Shown here: piece after piece, positions 16,914 to 26,221 of the stretch
Layout of the letters: each line of letters begins with the position of its first letter
How positions within the stretch are numbered: position 1 is the stretch's first letter
NCBI RefSeq assembly: GCF_005938625.1
Contig: NZ_VCNJ01000003.1
Coordinates: 372,001-436,000, forward strand
Reading direction: 5' to 3'
DNA: 64,000 nt
From: Pseudomonas fluorescens
Lineage (GTDB): Bacteria; Pseudomonadota; Gammaproteobacteria; Pseudomonadales; Pseudomonadaceae
The notes under the pieces: model-generated
What the model saw: only the letters and a program-made list of their open reading frames with translations
The model's database searches: none
Told to the model about the DNA's origin: nothing
Made by a program: the position numbers and the translations under genes

Positions 16914-17681
16914 ATGGAATGGCTGACCAACCCCGAAATCTGGGTTGCCTTCTTCACCCTGACCGCCCTGGAAATCGTCCTCGGCATCGATAACATCATC
17001 ATGATTTCGATCCTGGTCAGCCGCATGCCCAAGCACATGCAGCAGCGCACCCGGATCTTCGGTCTTGGCCTGGCCATGATCACCCGCATCCTGTTGCTGC
17101 TGTCGATCACTTGGGTCATGCGCCTCACCGCCGACCTGTTCGAAGTATTCGGCCAAGGCATTTCCGGCCGCGACCTGATCCTGTTCTTCGGTGGCCTGTT
17201 CCTGCTATGGAAGAGCTCGCAAGAGATGTACCACGCGCTGGAAGGCGAAGACGAAAGCGACGAAACCCCGGGTGGCAAGGGCGGCAACTTCCTCTACACC
17301 ATCATCCAGATCGCGATTATCGACATCGTCTTCTCGCTGGATTCGGTGATCACTGCAGTGGGCATGGTTTCCCACGTGCCGGTCATGGTGGCGGCGATCG
17401 TTGTGGCGGTGCTGGTGATGATGCTGGCGTCGGGCAAGATCAGCGAATTCATCGACAAGCACCCGTCGCTGAAGATGCTGGCGCTGTCGTTCCTGCTGGT
17501 GGTCGGTACCGTATTGATTGCCGAGTCGTTCGACGTGCATGTGCCAAAGGGCTATGTCTACTTCGCCATGGCGTTCTCGCTGGCAGTTGAGGCGATCAAC
17601 ATCAAGCTGCGCGGCGCGATGGCCAAGAAAAAACAGCAGCAAGACCCGGTGAAACTGCGCAAGGACATCCCGGGCCAGTAA
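16914..17681 (+). CDS. TerC family integral membrane protein
   Basis: A 255-residue membrane protein of the TerC family. It begins MEWLTNPEIWVAFFTLTALE and has the conserved acidic membrane motifs LGIDNIIMISI (near 24-34) and FSLDSVITAVGM (near 142). About seven helices are predicted by eye, with a charged cytosolic loop EGEDESDETPGGKGG and a basic C-terminal tail. Relatives are linked to tellurite resistance or to manganese efflux that metalates exported proteins; the exact job here is unknown. It lies between a terminator and a REP cluster. No yybP-ykoY riboswitch fits in the 85-base upstream gap. Confidence 0.88.
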   Translation: MEWLTNPEIWVAFFTLTALEIVLGIDNIIMISILVSRMPKHMQQRTRIFGLGLAMITRILLLLSITWVMRLTADLFEVFGQGISGRDLILFFGGLFLLWKSSQEMYHALEGEDESDETPGGKGGNFLYTIIQIAIIDIVFSLDSVITAVGMVSHVPVMVAAIVVAVLVMMLASGKISEFIDKHPSLKMLALSFLLVVGTVLIAESFDVHVPKGYVYFAMAFSLAVEAINIKLRGAMAKKKQQQDPVKLRKDIPGQ

Positions 17682-17711
17682 CCCGGTAGTCCAGACGCAC
17701 GCAATACCCCC

Positions 17712-17801
17712 TGTGGGAGCGAGCTTGCTCGCGAAGGCTTCGTGTCAGTCGACAGAAATGTTGGCTGGCCCACCGCTTTCGCGAGCAAGCTCGCTCCCAC
17801 A
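17712..17801. repeat. REP doublet, GTGGGAGCGAGC family
   Basis: Inverted 24-base arms at 17712-17735 and 17778-17801 with a 42-base centre. It is the first of two adjacent doublets after the TerC gene. Confidence 0.92.
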
Positions 17802-17834
17802 TTTGTTTGTGCAACATTCAGGCACTGCGGACCT

Positions 17835-17924
17835 TGTGGGAGCTGGCTTGCCAGCGATAGCGGAGTGTCAGGCGACATCAATGTTGGTTGTGCCGACGCC
17901 ATCGCTGGCAAGCCAGCTCCCACA
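17835..17924. repeat. REP doublet, GTGGGAGCTGGC variant
   Basis: Inverted 24-base arms at 17835-17858 and 17901-17924, TGTGGGAGCTGGCTTGCCAG plus CGAT. The arm sequence differs from the doublet 33 bases upstream, but the 42-base centre and the arm length are the same. Confidence 0.92.
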
Positions 17925-18114
17925 GGAGGCGGCGTTGATTTAAAAGGGTGTGTATGAAGCGCTTTTCATGACACTTTTGTTTCAATCGACACTTTAGCTG
18001 TGCAATGCTGGCGCCCAGACCGTTAGCCAACTACAGCTTAAGTATCAAAAACGTAGAAACCGCGCGGTACCGTCAACTTGCTCCTCTGGGGCACTGCTAT
18101 TACAGGGGGTCTGC

Positions 18115-19773
18115 ATGCTCACCCTGCTCAATCTGCTTTCCGCCGTGGCCCTGCTGATCTGGGGCACGCACATCGTCCGAACCGGCATCCTGCGGGTGTA
18201 CGGCACCAACCTGCGCCATGTGATTGGCCAGAACATGTCCAAGCGCTGGCTGGCCTTTGTCGCCGGCATCGTCGTCACCGCGATGGTGCAGAGCAGCAAC
18301 GCCACCGCCATGCTCGTAACCTCATTCGTCGGCCAAGGCCTGATGGCGCTGACCCCGGCGCTGGCGACCATGCTCGGCGCCGACGTCGGTACTGCGCTGA
18401 TGGCGCGGGTGCTGACCTTCGACCTGTCGTGGTTGTCGCCGCTGCTGATTTTCCTCGGGGTGATTTTCTTTCTGTCGCGCAAGCAGACGCGCCTTGGGCA
18501 GATGGGCCGGGTGTCCATCGGGCTGGGGTTGATCATTCTCGCGCTGCAATTGATCGTTGAGGCCGCCGCGCCAATCACCCATGCGCAAGGTGTGAAGGTG
18601 ATTTTCGCCTCGCTGACCGGTGACATCCTGCTCGACGCCCTGGTTGGCGCGTTGTTCGCGATGATTTCCTATTCCAGCCTCGCCGCCGTGCTGCTCACCG
18701 CGACCCTGGCCGGCGCCAGTGTGATCAGCCTGCCGGTGGCGATTGGTCTGGTGATTGGCGCCAACATCGGCAGCGGCGTGCTGGCGTTCATGAGCACCAG
18801 CATGCAGAACGCCGCCGGCCGGCAAGTGGCGCTGGGTAGCCTGTTGTACAAGCTGATCGGCCTGTTGCTGATCATTCCGGTGCTCGACCCGCTGGTGCAC
18901 TGGATCGACAGCCTCGATTTCAGCCCGCAGGAAATGGTCATCGGCTTCCACCTGCTCTACAACACCGCGCGTTGCCTGATTCTGCTGCCGAGCGTCGGGC
19001 CGATGGCGCGACTCTGCGCGTGGTTGCTGCCAGAACGCCCGGAGGTCAACGGTACGGCCAAGCCGCGTCACCTCGACGCGACGGCACTGGTCACGCCGAG
19101 TCTGGCGCTGGCCAACGCCGCGCGGGAAACCCTGCGCATGGGTGATCTGCTGGAGAACATGCTCGACGCCACCCTTGATGTACTGCGCGGCAAGCAGACC
19201 GCTGTCACCCAGGAAATACGTCGGCTGACCGATGACATCGAATCCTTGTACAGCGCGATCAAGCTCTACCTGGCGCAGATGCCCCGCGAAGACCTCGGCG
19301 AGCAGGACAGTCGGCGCTGGGCCGAGATCATCGAGCTGGCGATCAACCTGAAACTGGCCAGCGACCTGATCGAACGCATGCTGCGCAAGATCCAGCAGCA
19401 GAAGACCTCGCAGCGCCGTTCGTTTTCCGAAGAAGGTCTGGAGGATCTGGCCGGATTGCAGCAGCAATTGATCTCTAACCTGCGCCTGGGCCTTTCGGTG
19501 TTCCTCAGCGGCGACCGCGAAAGTGCCCGGCAATTGCTGCGCGAGAAACGCCGTTTTCGCGCCCAGGAACGCCGTTTGGCCCACGCGCATGTCAGCCGTT
19601 TGCAACGCAAGATCGTGCAGAGTATCGAGACCAGTTCGCTGCACCTGGAATTGATTGCCGACATGAAACGCTTGAATTCGCTGTTTTGCGGCAGTGCGTA
19701 TGTGGTGCTGGAAACAGCGGATACCGGGGCGCTGGCGGCGGATGATATTGCCGACATTACGCATTCGCCTTGA
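18115..19773 (+). CDS. Na/Pi cotransporter family protein with PhoU-like C-terminal domain
   Basis: A 552-residue protein. The N-terminal 310 or so residues are the membrane part with the paired Na/Pi repeats; QSSNATAML (about 61-69) is the QSS motif, and a second less exact repeat lies near SYSSLAAVL (185-193). The C-terminal half is helical and charged, like PhoU. NptA/YjbB-type proteins move phosphate with sodium, often as exporters. ATG 18115 follows AGGGGG. No Pho box can be recognised in 17945-18114. It is a single gene bounded by REP elements on both sides. Confidence 0.87.
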   Translation: MLTLLNLLSAVALLIWGTHIVRTGILRVYGTNLRHVIGQNMSKRWLAFVAGIVVTAMVQSSNATAMLVTSFVGQGLMALTPALATMLGADVGTALMARVLTFDLSWLSPLLIFLGVIFFLSRKQTRLGQMGRVSIGLGLIILALQLIVEAAAPITHAQGVKVIFASLTGDILLDALVGALFAMISYSSLAAVLLTATLAGASVISLPVAIGLVIGANIGSGVLAFMSTSMQNAAGRQVALGSLLYKLIGLLLIIPVLDPLVHWIDSLDFSPQEMVIGFHLLYNTARCLILLPSVGPMARLCAWLLPERPEVNGTAKPRHLDATALVTPSLALANAARETLRMGDLLENMLDATLDVLRGKQTAVTQEIRRLTDDIESLYSAIKLYLAQMPREDLGEQDSRRWAEIIELAINLKLASDLIERMLRKIQQQKTSQRRSFSEEGLEDLAGLQQQLISNLRLGLSVFLSGDRESARQLLREKRRFRAQERRLAHAHVSRLQRKIVQSIETSSLHLELIADMKRLNSLFCGSAYVVLETADTGALAADDIADITHSP

Positions 19774-19824
19774 ACGTCTGGGGCTGGGTTTAGTCAGTTA
19801 CATTGATTCAGCCTTCAGGCCGCT

Positions 19825-19889
19825 ATCGCGAGCAGGCTCACTCCTACAGGGGGACGCATTCCAAATGCAGGAGTGAGCCTGCTCGCGAT
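19825..19889. repeat. REP doublet, ATCGCGAGCAGGCTCACTCC variant
   Basis: Inverted 24-base arms at 19825-19848 and 19866-19889 with a 17-base centre. It lies between the Na/Pi transporter gene and the M16 peptidase gene. Confidence 0.9.
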
Positions 19890-19941
19890 GGGGCCCTGAC
19901 TGACGACACGGATCTCCAAATCAGCCGTATGGAAGCCTGTT

Positions 19942-21321
19942 ATGCGTTGCCTGTTGTTCGCCTGTCTGTTGCTCGGTTCCCTGCCCGTCTTTGCCCTGGA
20001 TCGTTTTCAGGTCGAAGGCTATGCGCTGCCCAACGGTTTGCAGTTGCTGCTCAAGCCCGGCACCGAACGCGGGCATGTGGCAATCCGGCTGGTGGTCGGC
20101 GTCGGCCTCGATGATTTCGACTGCGATGAAAAAGAGTTGCCGCACCTGCTTGAGCACTTGTTGTTCAGTGGCATCGATGCCACTGGCGAAGGGGGTCTGG
20201 AAGAACGCATGCAAGCGTTGGGCGGTGACTGGAATGCCTTCACCAGCAACGCCGACACCACCTTCGTCATCGAAGCGCCGGCGAAAAACCAGCGCAAAGT
20301 GCTCGATCTGCTGCTTGCTTTGCTTACGCAAACGCGTATCGACGATAACGCTATCAATGCGGCCAAACGTGTGGTCGAGCGCGAGGACGGCGGCCATTAC
20401 ACACGTCTGCAACGCTTTCTCGATCGTCAGGATCTGGGCCACACCGCGAGCAATCAGCTCGCCGTCGAACTGGGCCTGAAATGCCCGCAGCGCGCCGAGG
20501 TCGGCCATCTGACTCAGGAACAACTGGAGAAGGTACGCAAGGCCTGGTACGCGCCAAACAACATGACGCTGATCGTCGTCGGCGAACTCGACAAACTGCT
20601 GCCGGCCTATCTGGAACGCACCTGGGGCGCGCTCGAAGCGGTCGATCCGAGCGAGCACCGTGCACTGCCAGACATCAGCACCAGCGCCGCCCATGAGCGC
20701 ACCCTCACCCGTGGCTTTATCGGCGACAGCGCCAAGCTGCACTGGCTGGTGCCGGAGCCGGTGATCGATGATCAGTACGACCAGACGTTCGACATTCTCA
20801 AGGATTACCTCGACTGGGCGCTGTACCGACAGATCCGCCTCAACCACGGTTTGTCGTACGGGCCGTGGGCCGAGCGTGAAGTGTTTGGTGGCGTTGGCTT
20901 CATGAGCCTGAATGCCGATCTTGATCGCGATGACGTCGACGAAGCTATCCAGGTGCTGGAAGACCTCAAGGCTGATCTGCTGAAAAACGGCCTCGACCCG
21001 GACACCTTTGCGCGAATCAAGCAGGCCTCGATCGCCCATCAGGCGTGGGCGGTGCAAGGCAATAGCGCGATGGCGGATTACTACTGGAGTGCACTGAGTG
21101 ATTACGAGGATGGCCGCTTCGCCAACCCGGCGCGGGAGCTGCAAGGGGTGACGCTGGAGGCGGCGAACAAGGCCATGCGTGAGTTGCTGTTGCAGCCGGG
21201 GTATTTGCGGATCGAGAAGCCGTTGCTCAGTGATGATCAGGTTTTGTGGTTGAGCGCGGGTGGTTTGGGTGTGGTGTTGCTGATCCTGATCGGCTGGCGT
21301 TTGCACCGCAAGCGGGGTTGA
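19942..21321 (+). CDS. Membrane-anchored M16 (pitrilysin-type) zinc peptidase
   Basis: A 459-residue protein with a signal peptide (MRCLLFACLLLGSLPVFA), a catalytic domain with the inverted zinc motif HLLEH (about 68-72) and an expected distal glutamate in the VVEREDGG segment (near 145). A C-terminal helix (VLWLSAGGLGVVLLILIGW) with a basic tail anchors it in the inner membrane, facing the periplasm. The single-chain length of one peptidase half plus one inactive half fits small M16 members. The substrate is unknown. It stands alone between two REP doublets. Confidence 0.85.
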   Translation: MRCLLFACLLLGSLPVFALDRFQVEGYALPNGLQLLLKPGTERGHVAIRLVVGVGLDDFDCDEKELPHLLEHLLFSGIDATGEGGLEERMQALGGDWNAFTSNADTTFVIEAPAKNQRKVLDLLLALLTQTRIDDNAINAAKRVVEREDGGHYTRLQRFLDRQDLGHTASNQLAVELGLKCPQRAEVGHLTQEQLEKVRKAWYAPNNMTLIVVGELDKLLPAYLERTWGALEAVDPSEHRALPDISTSAAHERTLTRGFIGDSAKLHWLVPEPVIDDQYDQTFDILKDYLDWALYRQIRLNHGLSYGPWAEREVFGGVGFMSLNADLDRDDVDEAIQVLEDLKADLLKNGLDPDTFARIKQASIAHQAWAVQGNSAMADYYWSALSDYEDGRFANPARELQGVTLEAANKAMRELLLQPGYLRIEKPLLSDDQVLWLSAGGLGVVLLILIGWRLHRKRG

Positions 21322-21331
21322 AGATCAAAAG

Positions 21332-21398
21332 ATCGCAGCCTGCGGCAGCTCCTACAGGGGATTGCGTTCCAAATGTAGGAGCTGCCGAAGGCTGCGAT
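21332..21398. repeat. REP doublet, ATCGCAGCCTGCGGCAGCTCC family
   Basis: Inverted arms at 21332-21356 and 21374-21398. Flanking AGATCAAAAG and CTTTTGA extend the stem, so the transcript could form a long hairpin after the M16 peptidase gene. Confidence 0.92.
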
Positions 21399-21506
21399 CT
21401 TTTGAGGCCCTGAAATGCACCGAATAAGTGACCGGCAGCCTCGCCACAACGCCCGGCGGGCGCTACTCTGTCGAGGTTTTTTCCTACAGCGTTGTGAACT
21501 GCCCAA

Positions 21507-22535
21507 ATGCCAAAAATACAGCTCCTGATCCAGCGCATCCTCGAACTGATGAAGCGCTATCCCGGGGTCATTGCGCTTGGCGGTTTCATCTCCGGGGTCG
21601 GCAGTTTCATCATGGTCGATCGTCAGCAAGGGCTGGCGAGCTGGATCACCGTGATCATGCTGCTCAGCTGGATCTGGCTGATGCTGGAGAACACCCTCAC
21701 CGGCCTCTTCACCCGCGTGTTCAAACGCGAGATTCCCCAGCCGCTGCTGCGTTATGCGACGCAGATGATCCATCAGGAAAGCCTGTTTTTTGTCCTGCCG
21801 TTCTTCTTCATCACCACCACGTGGAATAGCGGACAGCTGTTTTTCACCGGCCTGCTCAGCGTCGCCGCGTTGATCTCGATCGTCGATCCGCTCTATTACA
21901 AATGGCTGGCGCCACGGCGCTGGGCGTTTCTCGCGCTGCACACCCTGACCCTGTTCGCCGCCCTGCTCACTGCGTTGCCGGTGATCATGCACCTGACCAC
22001 CGCGCAGAGCTTCAAATGGGCGCTGGGCATTGCCGTGCTGTTGTCGTTCCCGAGTCTGGCGTCGATCTTCCCGATTCGCACGGTGCGCAATGCCCTGGCG
22101 ATCCTGTGCATCACCGTCGGCATTGGCGGCGTCGGTTGGGCGCTGCGTTCGTGGGTGCCGCCGGCGACGCTGTGGATGACCGACGTGGCGATCAGCACGC
22201 AGCTGCAGGATCGCACCCCCGGTGACAGCCTCAACACCGTCAGTGCCGAGCAGATTCGTGGTGATGGCCTCTATGCCTACACCGCAATCAACGCGCCGCG
22301 CGGGCTGGATGAGCGGATCTATCACGTCTGGCAATTCAACGGCAAAGAGGTCGACCGCATCGCCCTCGATATCCATGGCGGGCGCAAGGAAGGCTACCGC
22401 GCGTGGACGCACAAGCAGAATTTCCCAGGCAACCCGGCAGGCAAGTGGCAAGTGCGCGTGCTGACCGAAGACGGCCAGGTCATCGGCGTGTTGCGCTTCG
22501 AAGTCACGGACAGCACAGCGATCAAAGAAAAGTAA
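21507..22535 (+). CDS. DUF5924/DUF2914 family membrane protein
   Basis: A 342-residue protein. The first 220 residues contain about seven hydrophobic helices; the last 110 form a soluble domain with YHVWQFNGKEVDRI and GKWQVRVLTEDGQVIG, the look of DUF2914, a beta-rich extracytoplasmic domain. No enzymatic motif can be seen and no function is known to me for the family. It precedes the MCE transport operon by 54 bases but has its own spacing, so co-transcription is possible but not certain. Confidence 0.75.
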   Translation: MPKIQLLIQRILELMKRYPGVIALGGFISGVGSFIMVDRQQGLASWITVIMLLSWIWLMLENTLTGLFTRVFKREIPQPLLRYATQMIHQESLFFVLPFFFITTTWNSGQLFFTGLLSVAALISIVDPLYYKWLAPRRWAFLALHTLTLFAALLTALPVIMHLTTAQSFKWALGIAVLLSFPSLASIFPIRTVRNALAILCITVGIGGVGWALRSWVPPATLWMTDVAISTQLQDRTPGDSLNTVSAEQIRGDGLYAYTAINAPRGLDERIYHVWQFNGKEVDRIALDIHGGRKEGYRAWTHKQNFPGNPAGKWQVRVLTEDGQVIGVLRFEVTDSTAIKEK

Positions 22536-22589
22536 TCCGGTTCGTGCTATTACGTTAGTTCGCTTAGCAGACGAACAAGCACGGAGCTT

Positions 22590-23738
22590 ATGACCAGCAG
22601 CTCGATCAGCGGGAATGCCCAACTGGACACGTCGATCAGCCCTGCCCGCCTGCGCGTGACCGGGGACTGGACGCTTGCCCATTACGCCGAGCTCAAGACC
22701 CTCAGCGAAAAGCTCCACGGCCAATACGACGACAACACGCCGATTGATCTGAACAGCCTCGGCGCCCTCGACACCGCCGGCGCTTCGTTGCTGGTCGAAC
22801 TGCTCGGCTCCGAGCGCCTCGGCAAATCCGCTGAACACCCCGATTGCACGCTGACCTCCGCCGACCGCGCGCTGCTACAAACCGTGTATTGCTCGATGAC
22901 CGATTTCTGCGTGCCGATCAAGGAGCCGGAAATCAGCGTCAGCGTGCAATTGCTCGCGCGCATCGGCCGCGCCGTCGACACGGTCTGGCAAGACACCCTG
23001 CAACTGCTCGGTTTCGTCGGCCTGATTATGGAAACCATCGCGCGCAGCCTGTTCCGGCCCAAGCGCTGGCGGATCACACCGATGATCGCGCACATCGAAC
23101 AGACCGGCCTCGATGCCGCGCCGATCGTGGCGTTGCTGACTTTTCTGGTCGGTGCGGTGGTGGCGTTTCTCGGCGCGACGGTGCTGGCCAGTTTTGGCGC
23201 GACGATTTTTACCGTGGACCTGGTGGGCTTCTCGTTCCTGCGCGAGTTCGGTGTGCTGCTCACGGCGATCCTGATGGCCGGCCGCACCGCCAGTGCCTTT
23301 ACCGCGCAGATCGGCTCGATGAAGGCCAACGAAGAAATCGACGCGATTCGCACCCTCGGCCTCGACCCGATGGAGCTGCTGGTGGTGCCGCGTGTGCTGG
23401 CGATGCTGGTGGCGCTGCCGATGCTGACGTTTCTGGCGATGCTCTGCGGGATCATTGGCGGCGGCGTGGTCTGTGCGGTATCGCTGGATATCTCGCCGGC
23501 GATGTTCCTGACGCTGTTGCAGTCGGACATCGGCGTTCAGCACTTTCTCGTAGGCTTGGTCAAAGCGCCGATCTTCGCCTTCATCATTGCCGCGATTGGT
23601 TGCCTGGAAGGCTTCAAGGTCAGCGGCAGTGCCGAGTCGGTCGGCGCCCACACTACCTCCGCTGTGGTCCAATCGATTTTTGTGGTGATCGTGCTCGACG
23701 CGGTGGCCGCGCTGTTCTTCATGGAGATGGGCTGGTGA
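22590..23738 (+). CDS. MlaE-type lipid transport permease with N-terminal STAS domain
   Basis: A 382-residue inner-membrane permease. Residues 1-110 look like a STAS domain (DLNSLGALDTAGASLLVELL near 50-70), which in E. coli is the separate protein MlaB. Residues 120-382 are an MlaE/YrbE domain with about five helices and the motif FLREFGVLLTAILMAGRTASAF. It should form an MCE complex that moves phospholipid between the membranes. The GTGA overlap with the next gene shows translational coupling. The order permease-ATPase-MCE-lipoprotein differs from mlaFEDCB, which keeps the STAS gene separate. Confidence 0.9.
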   Translation: MTSSSISGNAQLDTSISPARLRVTGDWTLAHYAELKTLSEKLHGQYDDNTPIDLNSLGALDTAGASLLVELLGSERLGKSAEHPDCTLTSADRALLQTVYCSMTDFCVPIKEPEISVSVQLLARIGRAVDTVWQDTLQLLGFVGLIMETIARSLFRPKRWRITPMIAHIEQTGLDAAPIVALLTFLVGAVVAFLGATVLASFGATIFTVDLVGFSFLREFGVLLTAILMAGRTASAFTAQIGSMKANEEIDAIRTLGLDPMELLVVPRVLAMLVALPMLTFLAMLCGIIGGGVVCAVSLDISPAMFLTLLQSDIGVQHFLVGLVKAPIFAFIIAAIGCLEGFKVSGSAESVGAHTTSAVVQSIFVVIVLDAVAALFFMEMGW

Positions 23739-24538
23739 GTCGTCTACCCCGCGCGCCCTCGGAGGCGGTGATCGAAGTCCGTGGGCTGTGCAATCGCTTC
23801 GGCAGCCAGAGCGTGCACGAGAACCTCGATCTGGATTTGTACAAAGGCGAAATCCTCGCCGTGGTCGGCGGCTCCGGCAGTGGCAAATCGGTGCTGCTGC
23901 GCAGCATTGTCGGTTTGCGCCGGCCCAGCGAAGGTATGGTCAAAGTGTTTGGCAAGAACCTGCCGAGCCTTTCCGAGCATGAGCGCTCGCTGGTTGAACG
24001 GCGCTTCGGCGTGCTGTTCCAGAAAGGCGCGCTGTTCTCGTCGCTGACGGTGACCGAAAACGTTGCCCTGCCCCTTATCGAACACGCTGGCCTCAGCCGT
24101 AACGACGCTGAGCACTTGGCGGCGGTGAAGCTGGCGCTGGCCGGGCTGCCGCTGTCGGCGGCGGACAAATACCCGGCGTCGCTCTCTGGCGGCATGATCA
24201 AGCGCGCGGCGTTGGCGCGGGCCCTGGCGCTGGATCCGGACATCCTGTTTCTCGACGAACCCACTGCCGGCCTCGATCCGATTGGCGCGGCGCAGTTCGA
24301 TCAATTGATCCTGACCCTGCGCGATGCGCTCGGCCTCAGCGTGTTTCTGGTAACCCACGACCTCGACACGCTCTACACCATCACTGACCGCGTGGCGGTG
24401 TTGGCGCAGAAAAAGGTCTTGGTCGCAGGACCCATCGACGTCGTCTCGGAAACCGACGACGCGTGGATTCACGAATACTTCCACGGCCCGCGCGGCCGCT
24501 CGGCGCTGGACGCCGCCAAATTGCTCAACGAGGTCTGA
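23735..24538 (+). CDS. MCE/Mla-type transporter ATP-binding protein
   Basis: A 267-residue ABC ATPase. Walker A is GGSGSGKSVLLRS (about 47-59; valine follows the K-S pair), the signature is LSGGMIKRAALARAL and Walker B is ILFLDEPTAGLDPIG, the last a hallmark of MlaF-type proteins. It powers the permease encoded just upstream. The start is GTG 23735, overlapping the permease stop by four bases; the longer open frame upstream is the permease gene read in another frame. Confidence 0.9.
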   Translation: MSRLPRAPSEAVIEVRGLCNRFGSQSVHENLDLDLYKGEILAVVGGSGSGKSVLLRSIVGLRRPSEGMVKVFGKNLPSLSEHERSLVERRFGVLFQKGALFSSLTVTENVALPLIEHAGLSRNDAEHLAAVKLALAGLPLSAADKYPASLSGGMIKRAALARALALDPDILFLDEPTAGLDPIGAAQFDQLILTLRDALGLSVFLVTHDLDTLYTITDRVAVLAQKKVLVAGPIDVVSETDDAWIHEYFHGPRGRSALDAAKLLNEV

Positions 24539-24539
24539 C

Positions 24540-25478
24540 ATGGAAACCCGAGCGCATCATGTGTTGATCGGCCTGTTCACCGTGATAGTGGTGGCAGGCG
24601 CCTTGCTCTTCGGTCTGTTCCTGGCCAAGTCCAGTGTCGATACCGAGTTCAAGGATTACGAAATTGTCTTCAGCGAGGCGGTCAGCGGGCTGTCCAAGGG
24701 CAGCCCGGTGCAGTACAGCGGGATCAAGGTCGGCGATGTGATCAACCTGCGCCTTGATCCAAAAGATCCACGGCGGGTGCTGGCGCGGATTCGTCTGGCC
24801 GGTGACACGCCGGTCAAGGAAGACACCCAGGCGAAACTGGCGCTGGCCGGGATCACGGGGACGTCGATCATCCAGCTCAGCGGTGGCACACCGGAAAGCC
24901 CGAAACTGCGTGGGCATGACGGTAATCTGCCGACCATCGTTGCATCGCCCTCGCCTATTTCGCGCTTGCTCAATGACTCCAACGATTTGATGACCGGCAT
25001 TACTGCGCTGCTGCAGAACGCCAATCAGATGTTCTCTGCCGAGAACGTCGAGCGCGTCAGCAAAACCCTCGCCCATCTGGAGCAAACCACCGGGACGATC
25101 AACGATCAGCGCGGCGACATCAAGCAAGCCATGCAGCAACTGGCGGCGGTCGGCAAACAGGCCGGCAGCATGCTCGAACAGACGTCGCTGCTGATGCGCA
25201 ACGCCAACGGTTTGATCAACGACCAGGGCAAACAGGCACTGGGCAGCGCCGAGCAGGCGATGAAGTCGCTGGAACAAAGCACGACCACCATCAGCACTTT
25301 GCTGAGCAAAAACGAAAACTCCCTCGACAACGGCATGCAAGGTCTCAATGGTCTGGCTCCGGCGATCCGCGAACTGCGTGAGACGCTGACCTCGCTGCGA
25401 GCTATTTCCCAACGCCTTGAGGCCAACCCCAGCGGTTATCTGCTGGGCCGTGACAAGAACAAGGAATTCACGCCATGA
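24540..25478 (+). CDS. MlaD/MCE domain protein
   Basis: A 312-residue protein with one N-terminal membrane helix (about 8-30) and a single MCE domain (about 40-120, with GLSKGSPVQYSGIKVGDV). After that comes a long helical region, residues 150-300, rich in Q, N, L and S, that may form a coiled coil or a tunnel. MCE rings carry lipid in the periplasm. One base separates it from the ATPase gene, and its end overlaps the lipoprotein gene by four bases. Confidence 0.88.
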   Translation: METRAHHVLIGLFTVIVVAGALLFGLFLAKSSVDTEFKDYEIVFSEAVSGLSKGSPVQYSGIKVGDVINLRLDPKDPRRVLARIRLAGDTPVKEDTQAKLALAGITGTSIIQLSGGTPESPKLRGHDGNLPTIVASPSPISRLLNDSNDLMTGITALLQNANQMFSAENVERVSKTLAHLEQTTGTINDQRGDIKQAMQQLAAVGKQAGSMLEQTSLLMRNANGLINDQGKQALGSAEQAMKSLEQSTTTISTLLSKNENSLDNGMQGLNGLAPAIRELRETLTSLRAISQRLEANPSGYLLGRDKNKEFTP

Positions 25479-26101
25479 AGCTGACTCGACTCGCCCTCTT
25501 CGCTGCCGGTTTTTCCTTGATCAGCGCCTGCTCGATTCTGCCCAAGTCCGAGCCGTCGGACGTCTATCGCCTGCCAATCGCACAGGCGCCCGGCTCGGCC
25601 AGTTCGGCATCGGCTCAGTCGTGGTCGCTACGGCTGAACAAGTTGCAGGCCAGTGAGGCGTTGAACCGGCCGACAATTGCGGTGATTCCGCAGGGTGACG
25701 TGATCAGCAGCTACAAGGGTTCGCGCTGGAGCGATCCGGCACCGGTGCTGGTGCGTAACCGTTTGCTCGACGGCTTTCAGCGCGATGGCCGGGTGACGCT
25801 GCTCAGTACCGATGACAGCAACTTTGCTGCGGATCTGGAACTGGGCGGGAGTTTGCAGGCGTTCCAGACCGAATATCAGGGCTCGCAGGCCAGCGTCGTG
25901 GTGCGCGTCGATGCATTGTTGGTGCGCGGTTATGACCAACGGATTCTGGCCAGTCGCCGCTTTGAAGAGCGCCAGCCGTTGAACGATGTGCAGGTGCCAG
26001 CGGTGGTCGCCGGGTTTGGTCAGGCCAGTGATCGCCTGACCGCGAAAGTCGTCGCCTGGGCCGTCGACCAGGGCCAGAAACTCGCCCCACCGAAACCTTG
26101 A
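25475..26101 (+). CDS. ABC-type transport auxiliary lipoprotein (PqiC-like)
   Basis: A 208-residue outer-membrane-type lipoprotein: signal peptide with lipobox ISAC (C at about residue 19), then an ABC_trans_aux (PqiC/YmbA-like) domain with RPTIAVIPQGDVISSYKGSRWSDPAPVLVR nearby (motif at about residues 65-95). PqiC-type proteins are the outer-membrane end of MCE bridges. It is the last gene of the operon, ahead of a REP doublet. Confidence 0.85.
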   Translation: MKLTRLALFAAGFSLISACSILPKSEPSDVYRLPIAQAPGSASSASAQSWSLRLNKLQASEALNRPTIAVIPQGDVISSYKGSRWSDPAPVLVRNRLLDGFQRDGRVTLLSTDDSNFAADLELGGSLQAFQTEYQGSQASVVVRVDALLVRGYDQRILASRRFEERQPLNDVQVPAVVAGFGQASDRLTAKVVAWAVDQGQKLAPPKP

Positions 26102-26118
26102 TCCCAACACAATCCCCC

Positions 26119-26208
26119 TGTGGGAGCGAGCTTGCTCGCGAATGCGGCGGGTCATTCAGCGATGGTGTTGACTGACCGGACGCCTTCGCGAGCAAGCTCG
26201 CTCCCACA
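26119..26208. repeat. REP doublet, GTGGGAGCGAGC family
   Basis: Inverted 24-base arms at 26119-26142 and 26185-26208, 42-base centre, between the MCE operon and the converging SpmAB-like gene. Confidence 0.92.
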
Positions 26209-26221
26209 ATGGGATTAGTGG

